64,000 nt of DNA from Chryseobacterium sp. POL2 (GTDB lineage: Bacteria > Bacteroidota > Bacteroidia > Flavobacteriales > Weeksellaceae), in assembly GCF_011058315.1 (NCBI RefSeq), contig NZ_CP049298.1, positions 1 through 64,000 on the forward strand, written 5' to 3'. Of the stretch, positions 26,690-35,091 are shown in pieces. Both the position numbers and the translations under genes were made by a program. The notes beneath the pieces were generated by a model. It was given only the letters and a program-made list of their open reading frames with translations, did not search any database and was not told the DNA's origin. Within the stretch, counting starts at the first letter, position 1. Every line of letters begins with the position of its first letter.

Positions 26690-29600
26690 ATGATTATGAA
26701 TGTAAGATTTAAAAATTTTTTAGCATTGCTGGCAGTAGCGATTTCTGTTTTCTGCTATGCACAAACACCTACTCTCATTGCCAGTGGTACATACAAAGCA
26801 AGCGGTAGTGGGGCTTCTGGAATACCTCCGGTTAGTATAGATATACCTGCAGGGAAAAACAGAGTAATGATTATTAGCACTTTTTCCGAAAGAGTTCATA
26901 GTACATATAACAGTAATTTTGTATATAACACCGATGGAGCAACAGATGGAGATTATGCACATCCGATTTTTGTAAATGGTGTCTCTGGAACATTTTTATC
27001 TGCTCCTTGGACATCTAATAAAAATATCAGTGGTAACTCAGCTACTGTAAATTTTTCTACTAATAACACAGTAAGATATGTCTCAGATGCAATGGGACTG
27101 CCTACTGGAATAGCAACTGTAACATTTACTGGGATTAATTTGCCGGAAAATTCTGGTGATGAAATGATTGTAAATGTAGCTGTTTTTGCGAATGCAAGTG
27201 CCAATCTTTCTTTACTAAGCTGGAATAACGTTACAGATTTTGATACTACACCCTTTTTAACACTATCAGGTACTACTCCTACGATTCCTGTTGGAAATAC
27301 AATTGGAAATATTGTTTTCTTAGGAACTGGTGGCATTACACAATCTAAAACCGTTACGTTTTCCACTGGATGGACAGCAATACAATCAGATATAGTAACT
27401 AATACAGCAGGAAGTTCTCCCTATACACTTTCTCCCAATGAACACGATGGTATTGGTTTTACTACAGCCTATAGAACCATCGCATCTGGTAATCCTACTT
27501 TCACATTGTCAAGAACAGCAACAAATCCTTCAACAGAAGCAGCATCTGCCAACTTAATTTCTATTTTGCCAATGGCAAGACCTTCTGTTTCTGGTACCGT
27601 TTATATTGACAATAATGGCTTAACAGGCGGAATAAACAATGGAGGGACAGGTGGAGGTATCTGGAACATCGCCAATGCATTATATGTAAATGCGGTAGAT
27701 ACCAACGGAAATGTTGTGGCTACAGCATTGGTTAATACATCTGGAGTTTTTACATTTGCTGCAGGTGGTGCATTGATAGAGGGAGATGTTATCAAATTTC
27801 AGTTAAGTAAAACACAGGGTACAGTAGGGCAACCTGCTCCAGTAAAAGAGTTGCCTGTAGGTTGGGGCACCGTGGGTGAAAGTACCACTAACGGAACTAG
27901 TGACGGAACTATTAATGGTGAATTTACCCTAACCATTGGTACTGTAAACAGCCCGAATAATACTACCAATAGATTTGGTGTTACTGCTTGCGCTGCAGGA
28001 ACAGTTGCGCCAACAGTGGAAAATCTTTTCATCAATTGTCCTGCTACGTTTGTAAATCTTAATACAGCTCATACAGGTACAGTTCCTGCAAACACGTCCT
28101 TAGTATGGTTTACCAACAATACCCATACAGGTACAGCTTTATTCGGAACACAAATTACTCAGGCAGGAGCGGGTACTTATTATGCTTTTTATTATGACAG
28201 TACTAATATTTGCTACAGCCCAGCAGCTACAGTTAACGTTATTGCAAATACTATAGATTCTGATGGAGACGGAGTTCTAGACACCTGCGACCTTGATGAT
28301 GATAATGATGGAATTTTGGATAGTAGCGAATGTCAATCATCCGATAGAATATCAAATGGAGTATTTCCTACTTCTGGATCTCTTACAGGATGGACTACAA
28401 GTGGTTCTTACTCCTTAACTTCCAGAGGTTTGGAATTCACAGCAGATAATAGTACAATTACTACTGTAAGCCAGAGCTTAACTGGTGTTTTCGCAAATAG
28501 CAATATATATGTAAATGACATCAATTGGCTTACAACAAATACTTCTGGTGCTACCTCAACGCTTGTTACTGAATTTTTGTATAATGGTACTGTTTATGCT
28601 ACCATAGACACAGGAACTGGAGTAGCGGGTAGTATTCCTACTGTTAGAGGAAATAATGGTGCTGTAACCAATATCAGTACTTTACCCTCTATTGGCTCTG
28701 CTGGTACTTGGTCTACTACTAATACAGATTTGATTATAACTTTACCTCCAACTATTTCTTCATCCAGTGGTACTTTTCAAATCCGTTTCAGAGCAGGAAC
28801 AAGTGGAAATTCAGTAGATGATATTTCGATAAGATCTGTGCAGCTTATTTCTTGTTCAGACTTTGATGGTGATGGAATTCCTAATTTTCTGGATTTAGAT
28901 AGTGATGGCGATGGCTGTCCGGATGCGGTAGAAGGATCTGGTAATTTTAATCCAACTACTACAGCTTCAGGTACGCTTACATCTCAATCTCCAAATATCA
29001 ATTTTGGAACAGCGGTAGATGCTAATGGTATTCCTACAACAGTTGGAGCAAGCGGACAAGGTATTGGAGACTCTTTAGACACCTTAAAACATTGTAAAGA
29101 TTCTGATGGAGATGGTATTCCGGATTGGCAAGATCTTGATGATGACAATGATGGTATTTTGGATTGTGTGGAAAACGGCCTCAACACTACGGTTGATAAA
29201 ATTTTTAAAGCCAATAATAGCGCTACCTTAATTACAAGCCCTTCTACAGGACCAGTACATCAATTTAGATTAACAAATGGAGGCTCTCAAAATGGACAGG
29301 TTTGGTCATATGGAAAGGTAGATTTTACAAAAAGTTTTTCTTTACCTATGAAGGCATTATTATCTGATGCCGATGGTATTGCCATTGTGTTTCACAATAG
29401 TCCGCTTGCACAATCAGCATCTGGCACAAATGGACAAGGTCTTGGCGCAAGAGGAATTGCCAATGGAATTGCTTTAGAATTAGATACCTTTGTAAATAGT
29501 TGTGCAAATGATGCTAACAATGGTGCAAACTGTGATCCAAATTTTGACCACGGAAGTATAAGAACCACCGCTGGTTGGATTGATGCTGGAAAATTGGCAG

Positions 29601-30466
29601 GGGACACTCAATTAGGTGATGGAACTGTAGATGACGGAGTTTGGCACAATGTTGTAATCAATTGGAATGCTGCAACCAGAAACCTTTCTTATACATTTGA
29701 CGGCGTTCCTGTTACCAATTATACTTTTCCAACAACAGGTGCTAATGCTATCGAAACTATTTTAGGTGGAAATTCAGCGTATTTTGGATTTACAGCTTCC
29801 ACAGGTGGAGCAGGTAATAATAATTCTGTAGGTTTTGATGATTTATGTGCTTTACCGTTAACATTAGATTTTGATAATGACGGTATTCCAAATCATTTAG
29901 ATTTAGACAGTGACGGAGATGGCTGTACAGATGCCATAGAAGGTGCTGGAAATTTTACAGCTTCTCAATTAACGTCAGCTTCAGGAACGCTTACATCTCA
30001 AACACCTAATCAAAATTTTGGTACTACGGTAGATGCTAATGGTGTGCCAACAGTTGTTGGAGCTAGTGGGCAAGCTCTAGGAGATGCACAGAACGCTAGT
30101 GTAAATTCTCAATGTAATACTTTCTGCTACAAACCCGCTATTACAGATGGTAATACTTACCCATCAAAACATGGTATAACAGCTTTAGGAAGAGCAGGCG
30201 TAGAAAATGATAACTGGCCAATGGTAAGACAAAGTGCATGGACTGTTTTAGAAGCAAAAACGAAAGGTTTTGTAGTGAACAGAGTTAAATTTAACACCAG
30301 CAATCAGCCTGTTGCTGATAACGGAACCACTTTAGTTATTACCAATCCTGTTGAAGGGATGATGGTTTATGATACTACCAACAATTGTTTGAAAGTTTAT
30401 ACTTCTAATGATGGGGGAACAACTTTTAATTGGTATTGTATGAGTACACAGACTTGTCCTAATTAA
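26690..30466 (+). CDS. Large secreted mosaic protein with TSP3-like loops and a legume-lectin-like domain
   Basis: Starting at ATG 26690 (or 26696), which places a good signal peptide (FKNFLALLAVAISVFCYAQ) at the N terminus; an in-frame TTG at 26630 would bury it. About 1258 residues. It shares with the 20495 protein the GSGASGIP beta module, acidic calcium loops (DSDGDGVLDTCDLDDDNDG and three or four more) and the C-terminal domain. It also has a region at about 835-1055 that reads like an L-type (legume) lectin: DGIAIVFHN, GIANGIALELDTF, WHNVVINWN, AYFGFTASTGG. This suggests glycan binding at the cell surface. Probably an adhesin; the lectin call is by motif only. Confidence 0.7.
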   Translation: MIMNVRFKNFLALLAVAISVFCYAQTPTLIASGTYKASGSGASGIPPVSIDIPAGKNRVMIISTFSERVHSTYNSNFVYNTDGATDGDYAHPIFVNGVSGTFLSAPWTSNKNISGNSATVNFSTNNTVRYVSDAMGLPTGIATVTFTGINLPENSGDEMIVNVAVFANASANLSLLSWNNVTDFDTTPFLTLSGTTPTIPVGNTIGNIVFLGTGGITQSKTVTFSTGWTAIQSDIVTNTAGSSPYTLSPNEHDGIGFTTAYRTIASGNPTFTLSRTATNPSTEAASANLISILPMARPSVSGTVYIDNNGLTGGINNGGTGGGIWNIANALYVNAVDTNGNVVATALVNTSGVFTFAAGGALIEGDVIKFQLSKTQGTVGQPAPVKELPVGWGTVGESTTNGTSDGTINGEFTLTIGTVNSPNNTTNRFGVTACAAGTVAPTVENLFINCPATFVNLNTAHTGTVPANTSLVWFTNNTHTGTALFGTQITQAGAGTYYAFYYDSTNICYSPAATVNVIANTIDSDGDGVLDTCDLDDDNDGILDSSECQSSDRISNGVFPTSGSLTGWTTSGSYSLTSRGLEFTADNSTITTVSQSLTGVFANSNIYVNDINWLTTNTSGATSTLVTEFLYNGTVYATIDTGTGVAGSIPTVRGNNGAVTNISTLPSIGSAGTWSTTNTDLIITLPPTISSSSGTFQIRFRAGTSGNSVDDISIRSVQLISCSDFDGDGIPNFLDLDSDGDGCPDAVEGSGNFNPTTTASGTLTSQSPNINFGTAVDANGIPTTVGASGQGIGDSLDTLKHCKDSDGDGIPDWQDLDDDNDGILDCVENGLNTTVDKIFKANNSATLITSPSTGPVHQFRLTNGGSQNGQVWSYGKVDFTKSFSLPMKALLSDADGIAIVFHNSPLAQSASGTNGQGLGARGIANGIALELDTFVNSCANDANNGANCDPNFDHGSIRTTAGWIDAGKLAGDTQLGDGTVDDGVWHNVVINWNAATRNLSYTFDGVPVTNYTFPTTGANAIETILGGNSAYFGFTASTGGAGNNNSVGFDDLCALPLTLDFDNDGIPNHLDLDSDGDGCTDAIEGAGNFTASQLTSASGTLTSQTPNQNFGTTVDANGVPTVVGASGQALGDAQNASVNSQCNTFCYKPAITDGNTYPSKHGITALGRAGVENDNWPMVRQSAWTVLEAKTKGFVVNRVKFNTSNQPVADNGTTLVITNPVEGMMVYDTTNNCLKVYTSNDGGTTFNWYCMSTQTCPN

Positions 30467-30480
30467 TCATTTTATAATAT

Positions 30481-30536
30481 AAATAATTGAGGCGGAAATA
30501 TGATTCAAACAAATCATACCCGTCTCAATTATTTAA
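30481..30536 (+). terminator. Long hairpin terminator after the second surface-protein gene
   Basis: AAATAATTGAG-GCGG and CCGT-CTCAATTATTT form the outer stem and ATATGATT / AATCATAC the inner part. It ends 70 bases after the stop codon. Confidence 0.7.
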
Positions 30537-31005
30537 AATTAACAATCTAAAAAAATTAAAATATAGGCTAAACCTTATGTAATCCAAACTGAGCACAGGA
30601 TCACAACCTGACAAGTTCAATACTTTCATAATAGAGAAGTTTTTTAATAATTTAAAAGATAATGCTAATTCTAACAATTACAGTAAGCAATAGATAAATT
30701 GTTTTTGTTCTAAAAATTTGTTGCTTATTTATACCAAAATACTACGGCACAAACTGAAGTTTCTCAAGTTATAAGACCAAGATATCGTATGAGTTGAAAT
30801 AATTTTAGAAAAAAGAAGACAAATAAAAGCGGATTCAATCCGAAAAAGAAGACAAATATATAATCAAGAAAAATTAGTAAGTTTATAACCCGAAATCCTC
30901 CTTAAGGATTGAATGAAATTTGTCCAAATTAGTTTGAAGACTTACAATTAAAATTAAGTTTTGTTTCATAGATTTAATACGTACTATTTTTTTGTGAGAT
31001 TACAT
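30537..31005. other. AT-rich non-coding stretch before the cassette array
   Basis: About 470 bases. Only a small palindrome CGGATTCAATCCG near 30830 and AATCC / GGATT repeats near 30895-30912 were noticed. No gene, RNA or mobile-element end recognised. Confidence 0.3.
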
Positions 31006-31194
31006 CTAACGAAAAAGTATTGGCGAAGTGCGGGAATTCGAAGGACTGAAAGTTCAAGAATTCAGAAACGAAACCGATGCTTTTTCACTTCTGCTAACTT
31101 ACGAAAAATCGCAGAATTGAAAAGCATTCGGCGGAATATTTTTACAAAATTTCAACGTTTACAAAATCCCGCATTTTTCCAATACACTGTTAGC
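31006..31194. repeat. attC-like palindromic element A (189 bp)
   Basis: Begins CTAAC and ends GTTAG. The outer arms GTATTGGCGAAGTGCGGG (left) and CCCGCATTTTTCCAATAC (right) are complementary apart from three positions. A second complementary pair lies near the centre (CCGATGCTTTTTCA against TTGAAAAGCATTCGG). The whole element could fold into one long imperfect hairpin. It is related in sequence, length and layout to elements B (32000) and C (33144), and lies 3' of the zeta-toxin cassette. Confidence 0.7.
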
Positions 31195-31206
31195 TGTAGT
31201 CCGAAT

Positions 31207-31353
31207 TTACGGCTTTATTTTCACGATTTTATTCTCTTGAATTACAACAATTTCACTATTGTTTTTTCGTTTAAATTCAAGCATTTTTTCATAGGCTTTT
31301 TCAAGACCTTTTATTATTTTATTTCGTCTTTCTGTTTTAGCTTCTTTTGTCAT
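31207..31353 (-). CDS. Small antitoxin-like protein paired with the zeta-toxin-like ATPase
   Basis: A 48-residue ORF (ATG at 31353, stop 31207-31209): MTKEAKTERRNKIIKGLEKA, then YEKMLEFKRKNNSEIVVIQE, then NKIVKIKP. It overlaps the end of the zeta-like gene by 17 bases, an arrangement typical of translationally coupled toxin-antitoxin genes. The pattern (a basic helix followed by hydrophobic VVIQ-NGKIV-IKP-like strands) is one I associate with small partners of zeta/AAA-type toxins in Bacteroidota and proteobacterial plasmids. That assignment is from memory and not verified. It ends 13 bases before element A, so toxin, small protein and repeat form one cassette. Confidence 0.6.
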   Translation of the reverse strand: MTKEAKTERRNKIIKGLEKAYEKMLEFKRKNNSEIVVIQENKIVKIKP

Positions 31354-31924
31354 AATAATTTTTTAATTCATTAAACTTTTCTTGATTGTGAATTGCAATA
31401 TCTTCATCAAGATTTTTTTCTGCAATTAGCTCATGTTTTCCTTCCGAATTATCAAAAATCAAAACTTGATCCACAATTGGAAGATATATTTTAAAAAGAT
31501 TATTGATGCCGTTTTGATAACGTCTTTCAATTACTTCTGTTGGAATATTATGTCCTCCTTCTTGAACTCTTATTTTTACTCTTTCTTTTGCCAATTCTGG
31601 GTTTTTCAGCCAAAAAAATAATAGAGTAGTATTGTATTTATTTTTTTGTGCGTTTAGAATTTTTTGCTTGTAAGTTTTTGTCGCTAAAGTTGTTTCAAAT
31701 GCAAAACTTTCATTATATTCAAAAAGCTCATCTATTCTATTAAGCATTATTCTTCCTGCTTCAAAGGAAACTTTTTCAGGCTGAAATGGAGAAAGACCTT
31801 TTGCAATTTCATCAGCATTTACAAATTCTTTACAATCGAGAATTTCAGGCAAAATAGTAAAAGATGCTGTTGTTTTTCCAGCACCATTACAACCAGCAAT
31901 TATGTAAAGATTTTTTTCTTTCAT
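31337..31924 (-). CDS. Zeta-toxin-like P-loop ATPase/kinase
   Basis: A 195-residue P-loop protein with Walker A at residues 10-18 (AGCNGAGKTT), followed by FVNADEIAKGLSPF and AFETTLATK. These are hallmark segments of the zeta-toxin/UDP-N-acetylglucosamine-kinase-like group, in which the aspartate and the FETT motif hold the substrate. Arg-rich positions (RVKIRVQEGGHNIPTEVIERR) fit the phosphate-binding lid. Zeta toxins phosphorylate cell-wall sugar precursors, though chromosomal relatives may differ. It lies between palindromic elements A and B with the small antitoxin-like gene at its 3' end, as the body of a mobile cassette. Confidence 0.8.
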   Translation of the reverse strand: MKEKNLYIIAGCNGAGKTTASFTILPEILDCKEFVNADEIAKGLSPFQPEKVSFEAGRIMLNRIDELFEYNESFAFETTLATKTYKQKILNAQKNKYNTTLLFFWLKNPELAKERVKIRVQEGGHNIPTEVIERRYQNGINNLFKIYLPIVDQVLIFDNSEGKHELIAEKNLDEDIAIHNQEKFNELKNYYDKRS

Positions 31925-31999
31925 AATTACAAAGTTAGGATTTAATTTCTTGTTTTATAAAATTTTCTTTTGATGACGAAATTTCAAATCGGATTACAG

Positions 32000-32188
32000 C
32001 TAACGGAAAAAGTATTGGCGAAGTGAGGGAATTCGAAGGACTGAAAGTTCAAGAATTCAGAAACGTAGCAAATGCTTTTTCAGATTGTCTAATTTAGGTA
32101 AAAAAACAATATGAAAAGCAGTTGCGAATTTTTTTGACGAAATTTCAATTTATGACTAAACCCCGCATTTTGCAAAACCTATGTTAGC
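32000..32188. repeat. attC-like palindromic element B (189 bp)
   Basis: Begins CTAAC and ends GTTAG. Its left half is nearly identical to element A for the first 65 bases. The left arm (GTATTGGCGAAG) does not match its own right arm (reverse complement GGTTTTGCAAAA) well, but does match the right arm of element C. The centre pairs with itself (GCAAATGCTTTTTCA against ATGAAAAGCAGTTGC). It lies 11 bases after the stop codon of the hydrolase gene. Confidence 0.7.
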
Positions 32189-32198
32189 AGAAGGACTT

Positions 32199-33113
32199 TT
32201 ATTTTATTTGTTTTATAATCCAATTCATTGTATCATTTGAATCCATTATACTCCAAGAATGTGGATGTTTCGTTCCGTTTAACCTTTTTCCTTTATTAAA
32301 TGTCGATATAATTTCTGCATTTTTGTTTCCATTAAGTTGTAGCAGATTAATCATTGCAGAAATGTTTGTACAATTCAAATCATATAAATCTCGGTGTCTA
32401 TTTTCTAACTGCCATTCAATTCCTGGTTCTGTATAAATTCTTATTGGAATGTCAATTAAGTATTTTGCGTTTCCACCATCTTCTTTTCTATATGTAAACA
32501 TAGAGTATTTTTCATATTCGTTTGGAAAATCAGTAGGACTTCCACCAAAAGTTGTATTGAAATCATTAATTACCCAATTTGCTTCACTGACTCCAATCTC
32601 TGAAAAATTTCGTTTAATTTCTCGTTGTGCTCTCTCATACATTTGCTCATAATCAAGAGGAACATCAATTGCAAAAATTGCTTTTGGAATAAATGATGTA
32701 TTTTTATCTCGAACAGCTCTTTCAGCAAAGGTAATGGAAAGCATTCCGCCTCCAGAAAAACCACCCAAAACAATTCTATTATTTGAAATATTATATTCTT
32801 TCATTAATTGATTTGCAATTATATTTGTAGAATTTATTTCTTCAAACATTTTTGTAGAATCATTTGAAAAATGGGGTAGAATGACTAAAAAATTATTTTT
32901 ACTAGCTAATTTAGGCAATTCAATTTGTTTTAAAATATCTTCTGGGGTTTCTCCACCACCGTGAAATAAAAATAAAATTGCATTAGGTTTACCTTTAGGA
33001 ATTATTTTTAGATAATAATCTTCAGGATTTTCTAATTTTATTTTTTCTGTTTTTTGTGCGAAAATATTTAATGAAAATGTAAAAATAATCAGAAATAAAA
33101 TTTGGTGTTTCAT
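32199..33113 (-). CDS. Secreted alpha/beta hydrolase (esterase/depolymerase-like)
   Basis: A 304-residue exported protein (signal peptide about 1-19, ending NIFAQ) with an alpha/beta-hydrolase fold. The oxyanion region is LFHGGGETPEDIL and the nucleophile elbow is GGFSGGGM (Ser near residue 120). The C-terminal histidine is probably in KHPHSWSIMD. It resembles PHB-depolymerase/feruloyl-esterase-like enzymes, but the substrate is unknown. It is the single gene between elements B and C, leaving only 11 and 30 bases on its two sides, a very compact cassette. Codon use is markedly AT-rich, more so than the core genes. Confidence 0.8.
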   Translation of the reverse strand: MKHQILFLIIFTFSLNIFAQKTEKIKLENPEDYYLKIIPKGKPNAILFLFHGGGETPEDILKQIELPKLASKNNFLVILPHFSNDSTKMFEEINSTNIIANQLMKEYNISNNRIVLGGFSGGGMLSITFAERAVRDKNTSFIPKAIFAIDVPLDYEQMYERAQREIKRNFSEIGVSEANWVINDFNTTFGGSPTDFPNEYEKYSMFTYRKEDGGNAKYLIDIPIRIYTEPGIEWQLENRHRDLYDLNCTNISAMINLLQLNGNKNAEIISTFNKGKRLNGTKHPHSWSIMDSNDTMNWIIKQIK

Positions 33114-33143
33114 TTATAGAGTACTGTTTGGTAAGTCTTTCTG

Positions 33144-33333
33144 CTAACTGAAAAAGGCTTTGCGAAGTGCGGGCTTAATTTGAACGAAAGTTCAAGTTCA
33201 GACCAATCGTAGCCAATATTTTTTCAATGGAACTAAGTTAAACAAAAATGTGGAATTGGAAAATATTGGTGGCTAAATATTACAAAAAGTTCAATTTCGC
33301 CTTAAATCCCGCATTTTGCCAATACAATGTTAT
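33144..33333. repeat. attC-like palindromic element C (190 bp)
   Basis: Begins CTAAC and ends GTTAT. Its left arm is GGCTTTGCGAAGTGCGGG and its right arm CCCGCATTTTGCCAATAC. The left arm pairs best with the right arm of element B, and the right arm with the left arms of A and B. The centre is self-complementary (AGCCAATATTTT against AAAATATTGGTGGCT). It is the array element nearest the recombinase gene. Confidence 0.7.
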
Positions 33334-33443
33334 TAAAAGTATTAAATCGTATGTCGCTTTTTGCACTCAAATACATAATTATCAATAAGTTATAAAATAA
33401 GAAAGAACAGAATAACGCAGAAAAAAGCAACGAAAAGTTAGGC

Positions 33444-33551
33444 TTGTTGTACCAAATGTTGTAGCTTTGTATCAGGTTGCACCGCTTTGAAATAACTGAT
33501 TTATAAAGGGTTTCATCGTTTTGCACTCGATTGTTTTTTTTAGTACAACAA
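33444..33551. promoter_or_regulatory. Inverted repeat flanking the integrase upstream region
   Basis: TTGTTGTAC (33444-33452) and GTACAACAA (33543-33551) face each other just before the integrase ATG. Two GTTGCACC / TTTGCACT-like words lie between them (about 33477 and 33520). This is the kind of arrangement expected for recombinase arm or core sites, or for an autoregulatory operator. No proven attachment site. Confidence 0.35.
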
Positions 33552-33568
33552 ATATAATACTTTTTCTT

Positions 33569-34786
33569 ATGGCTTCAATAAAATTAGTACTTCGGACAAA
33601 TCAGGAAGATAAAACAGGTCATAGCCCTTTATATATAAGGGTTATAAAGGATAGGAAAGCCAAATTTGTAGCCACAGGCGTAAAACTGAAAAGCAACGAA
33701 TGGGACGATGATAAGCAGAAGATAAAGAAGAACCACACCAACAGTGCGAGAATGAATGCCTTTATTTCTCAAAAGGTAGCAGATGCAGAGGGAACAGTTG
33801 CAGACCACGAACGCAAACGTAAATCCGTATCAGCCCGAAAACTAAAAGAAGCAATAAAAGGTAAGGATATGGCAAACTTCTTTGAATATGCTTACAACCG
33901 TTGCGAACGTATCAAAGGAACGGTATCGGTTGCCACTTACAGGAACTACAAACAGTATGTAGCCAAGTTTGAAAAATTTATCGGGTATAGAGAAATATAC
34001 TTTGATGATATTACCGTTACGATGCTGAAAGATTACATCAATCATATGTCCAATAACTTGAAGAACGGAGCAACTACAGTACACTATTCTTTATTGATTT
34101 TATCCGTAATGTTTCGTGATGCCCAAAGGGAAGATATTATAGGCGAACATATTTACCCATTCTCAAAAGTTCGTGTGAAACGTGATAAAGGAAAGCGTTT
34201 ATTTCTGAACAAAGAGCAGGTAGAAAAGCTACGCAATTTTAAAATCGAGTACACAGGCAAGGACGAAGTATTTAGAGATATGTTCATTTTTTCGGTGTAT
34301 GCAGGTGGCTTGCGTTTTAGTGATGTAGTGAGCTTGAAATGGGAAAATTATAACGAGAAAGAACAACGCATTACAAAGACCATTCGCAAAACAGGAAGAA
34401 CGCACAACTTTAAAATCGGGCAGATTGCGATTGACATTTTAAATAAATACAAAACCGAAATATCATTGCCAAGCGATTTCGTTTTTCCGATATTGGAAGA
34501 CGTAGAAAGGTTTGATACTGATACCGATTATCAGGCATATATCATCAATGCAAAAAATATCCTATGCGGTCAGAAGTTACGTAGGTTGGGCAAGGATATG
34601 GAATTACCGTTTACTTTATCGTTCCATTTAAGCCGTCATACTTTTGCTACCAATGCTCTAAATAATGGTATGCGGATAGAATATGTTTCAAAGCTGTTAG
34701 ACCATTCAGATATTGGTATTACACAGATTTACGCCAAAGTAATCAGTGAGGAATTAGACAAGGCAGTTGAGCAATACATCAATTAA
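33569..34786 (+). CDS. Tyrosine recombinase/integrase, Bacteroidetes conjugative-transposon type
   Basis: Started at ATG 33569 (MASIKLVLRTNQEDKTG), the usual N terminus, rather than at an upstream TTG; 405 residues. It has an N-terminal arm-binding domain, a SAM-like core-binding domain (about 105-205) and a catalytic domain with Arg in YAGGLRFSDVVSLKW, the HxxR box in HLSRHTFATN, a third conserved His in LLDHSDIGIT and the nucleophilic Tyr in IYAKV. All catalytic residues are present. It is probably the integrase of the element carrying the efflux operon and RteC downstream. It is divergent from the cassette array, as intI is in integrons, but whether it acts on those elements is unknown. 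Confidence 0.9.
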   Translation: MASIKLVLRTNQEDKTGHSPLYIRVIKDRKAKFVATGVKLKSNEWDDDKQKIKKNHTNSARMNAFISQKVADAEGTVADHERKRKSVSARKLKEAIKGKDMANFFEYAYNRCERIKGTVSVATYRNYKQYVAKFEKFIGYREIYFDDITVTMLKDYINHMSNNLKNGATTVHYSLLILSVMFRDAQREDIIGEHIYPFSKVRVKRDKGKRLFLNKEQVEKLRNFKIEYTGKDEVFRDMFIFSVYAGGLRFSDVVSLKWENYNEKEQRITKTIRKTGRTHNFKIGQIAIDILNKYKTEISLPSDFVFPILEDVERFDTDTDYQAYIINAKNILCGQKLRRLGKDMELPFTLSFHLSRHTFATNALNNGMRIEYVSKLLDHSDIGITQIYAKVISEELDKAVEQYIN

Positions 34787-34857
34787 AATGCTACCGAGAT
34801 ACTTATTTTTAACTTCGTAGTATAGTATTTTTAATACTGACAACTTGTTCCCCTACA

Positions 34858-34950
34858 TTGGTTTCCGATTATCAAACACAACTACCCGATAAAAAGCTGT
34901 TACAACAGAAACTACACGAGTTGTTTGAAAACAGCCCAACGGAAGAATAA
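34858..34950 (+). pseudogene. 3' remnant of a YhcG/DUF1016-type PDDEXK nuclease gene
   Basis: A 30-codon open frame ending in TAA encodes LVSDYQTQLPDKKLLQQKLH then ELFENSPTEE. This is the typical C-terminal tail of DUF1016 (YhcG) nuclease proteins. Nothing upstream continues the domain, so the rest of the gene has been lost, apparently at the integrase-side junction. Confidence 0.55.
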
Positions 34951-35050
34951 TCTCATTTTTCATCCTTCTTAATTGCTTTGTTTATCAATGCGTTGCATTA
35001 AATTTCACAAATTTGCTGTAAAAATACTATCTCCATTAAAAAACTATCTC

Positions 35051-35091
35051 TATCTTTGTTAGCGAATGCTAACTAACATAATTTTGTTAGC
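35051..35091. promoter_or_regulatory. tetR promoter box with overlapping palindromic operator
   Basis: The -7 box TATCTTTG (35051-35058) is directly followed by the palindrome GTTAGCGAATGCTAAC (35058-35073). A further GTTAGC half-site (35086-35091) forms a second inverted pair with GCTAAC. A repressor bound here would block initiation, so autoregulation is likely. A variant of the same site lies at the tolC start. Confidence 0.65.

Noticed and set aside
30961-31374. 137-codon plus-strand ORF
   Set aside because: It lies across palindromic element A and antisense to the small antitoxin-like gene and the end of the zeta-like gene; its composition is that of a chance frame.
31006-33333. CRISPR array
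   Set aside because: The repeats are about 190 bp, palindromic over their whole length and separated by complete genes; no cas genes are present anywhere in the window.
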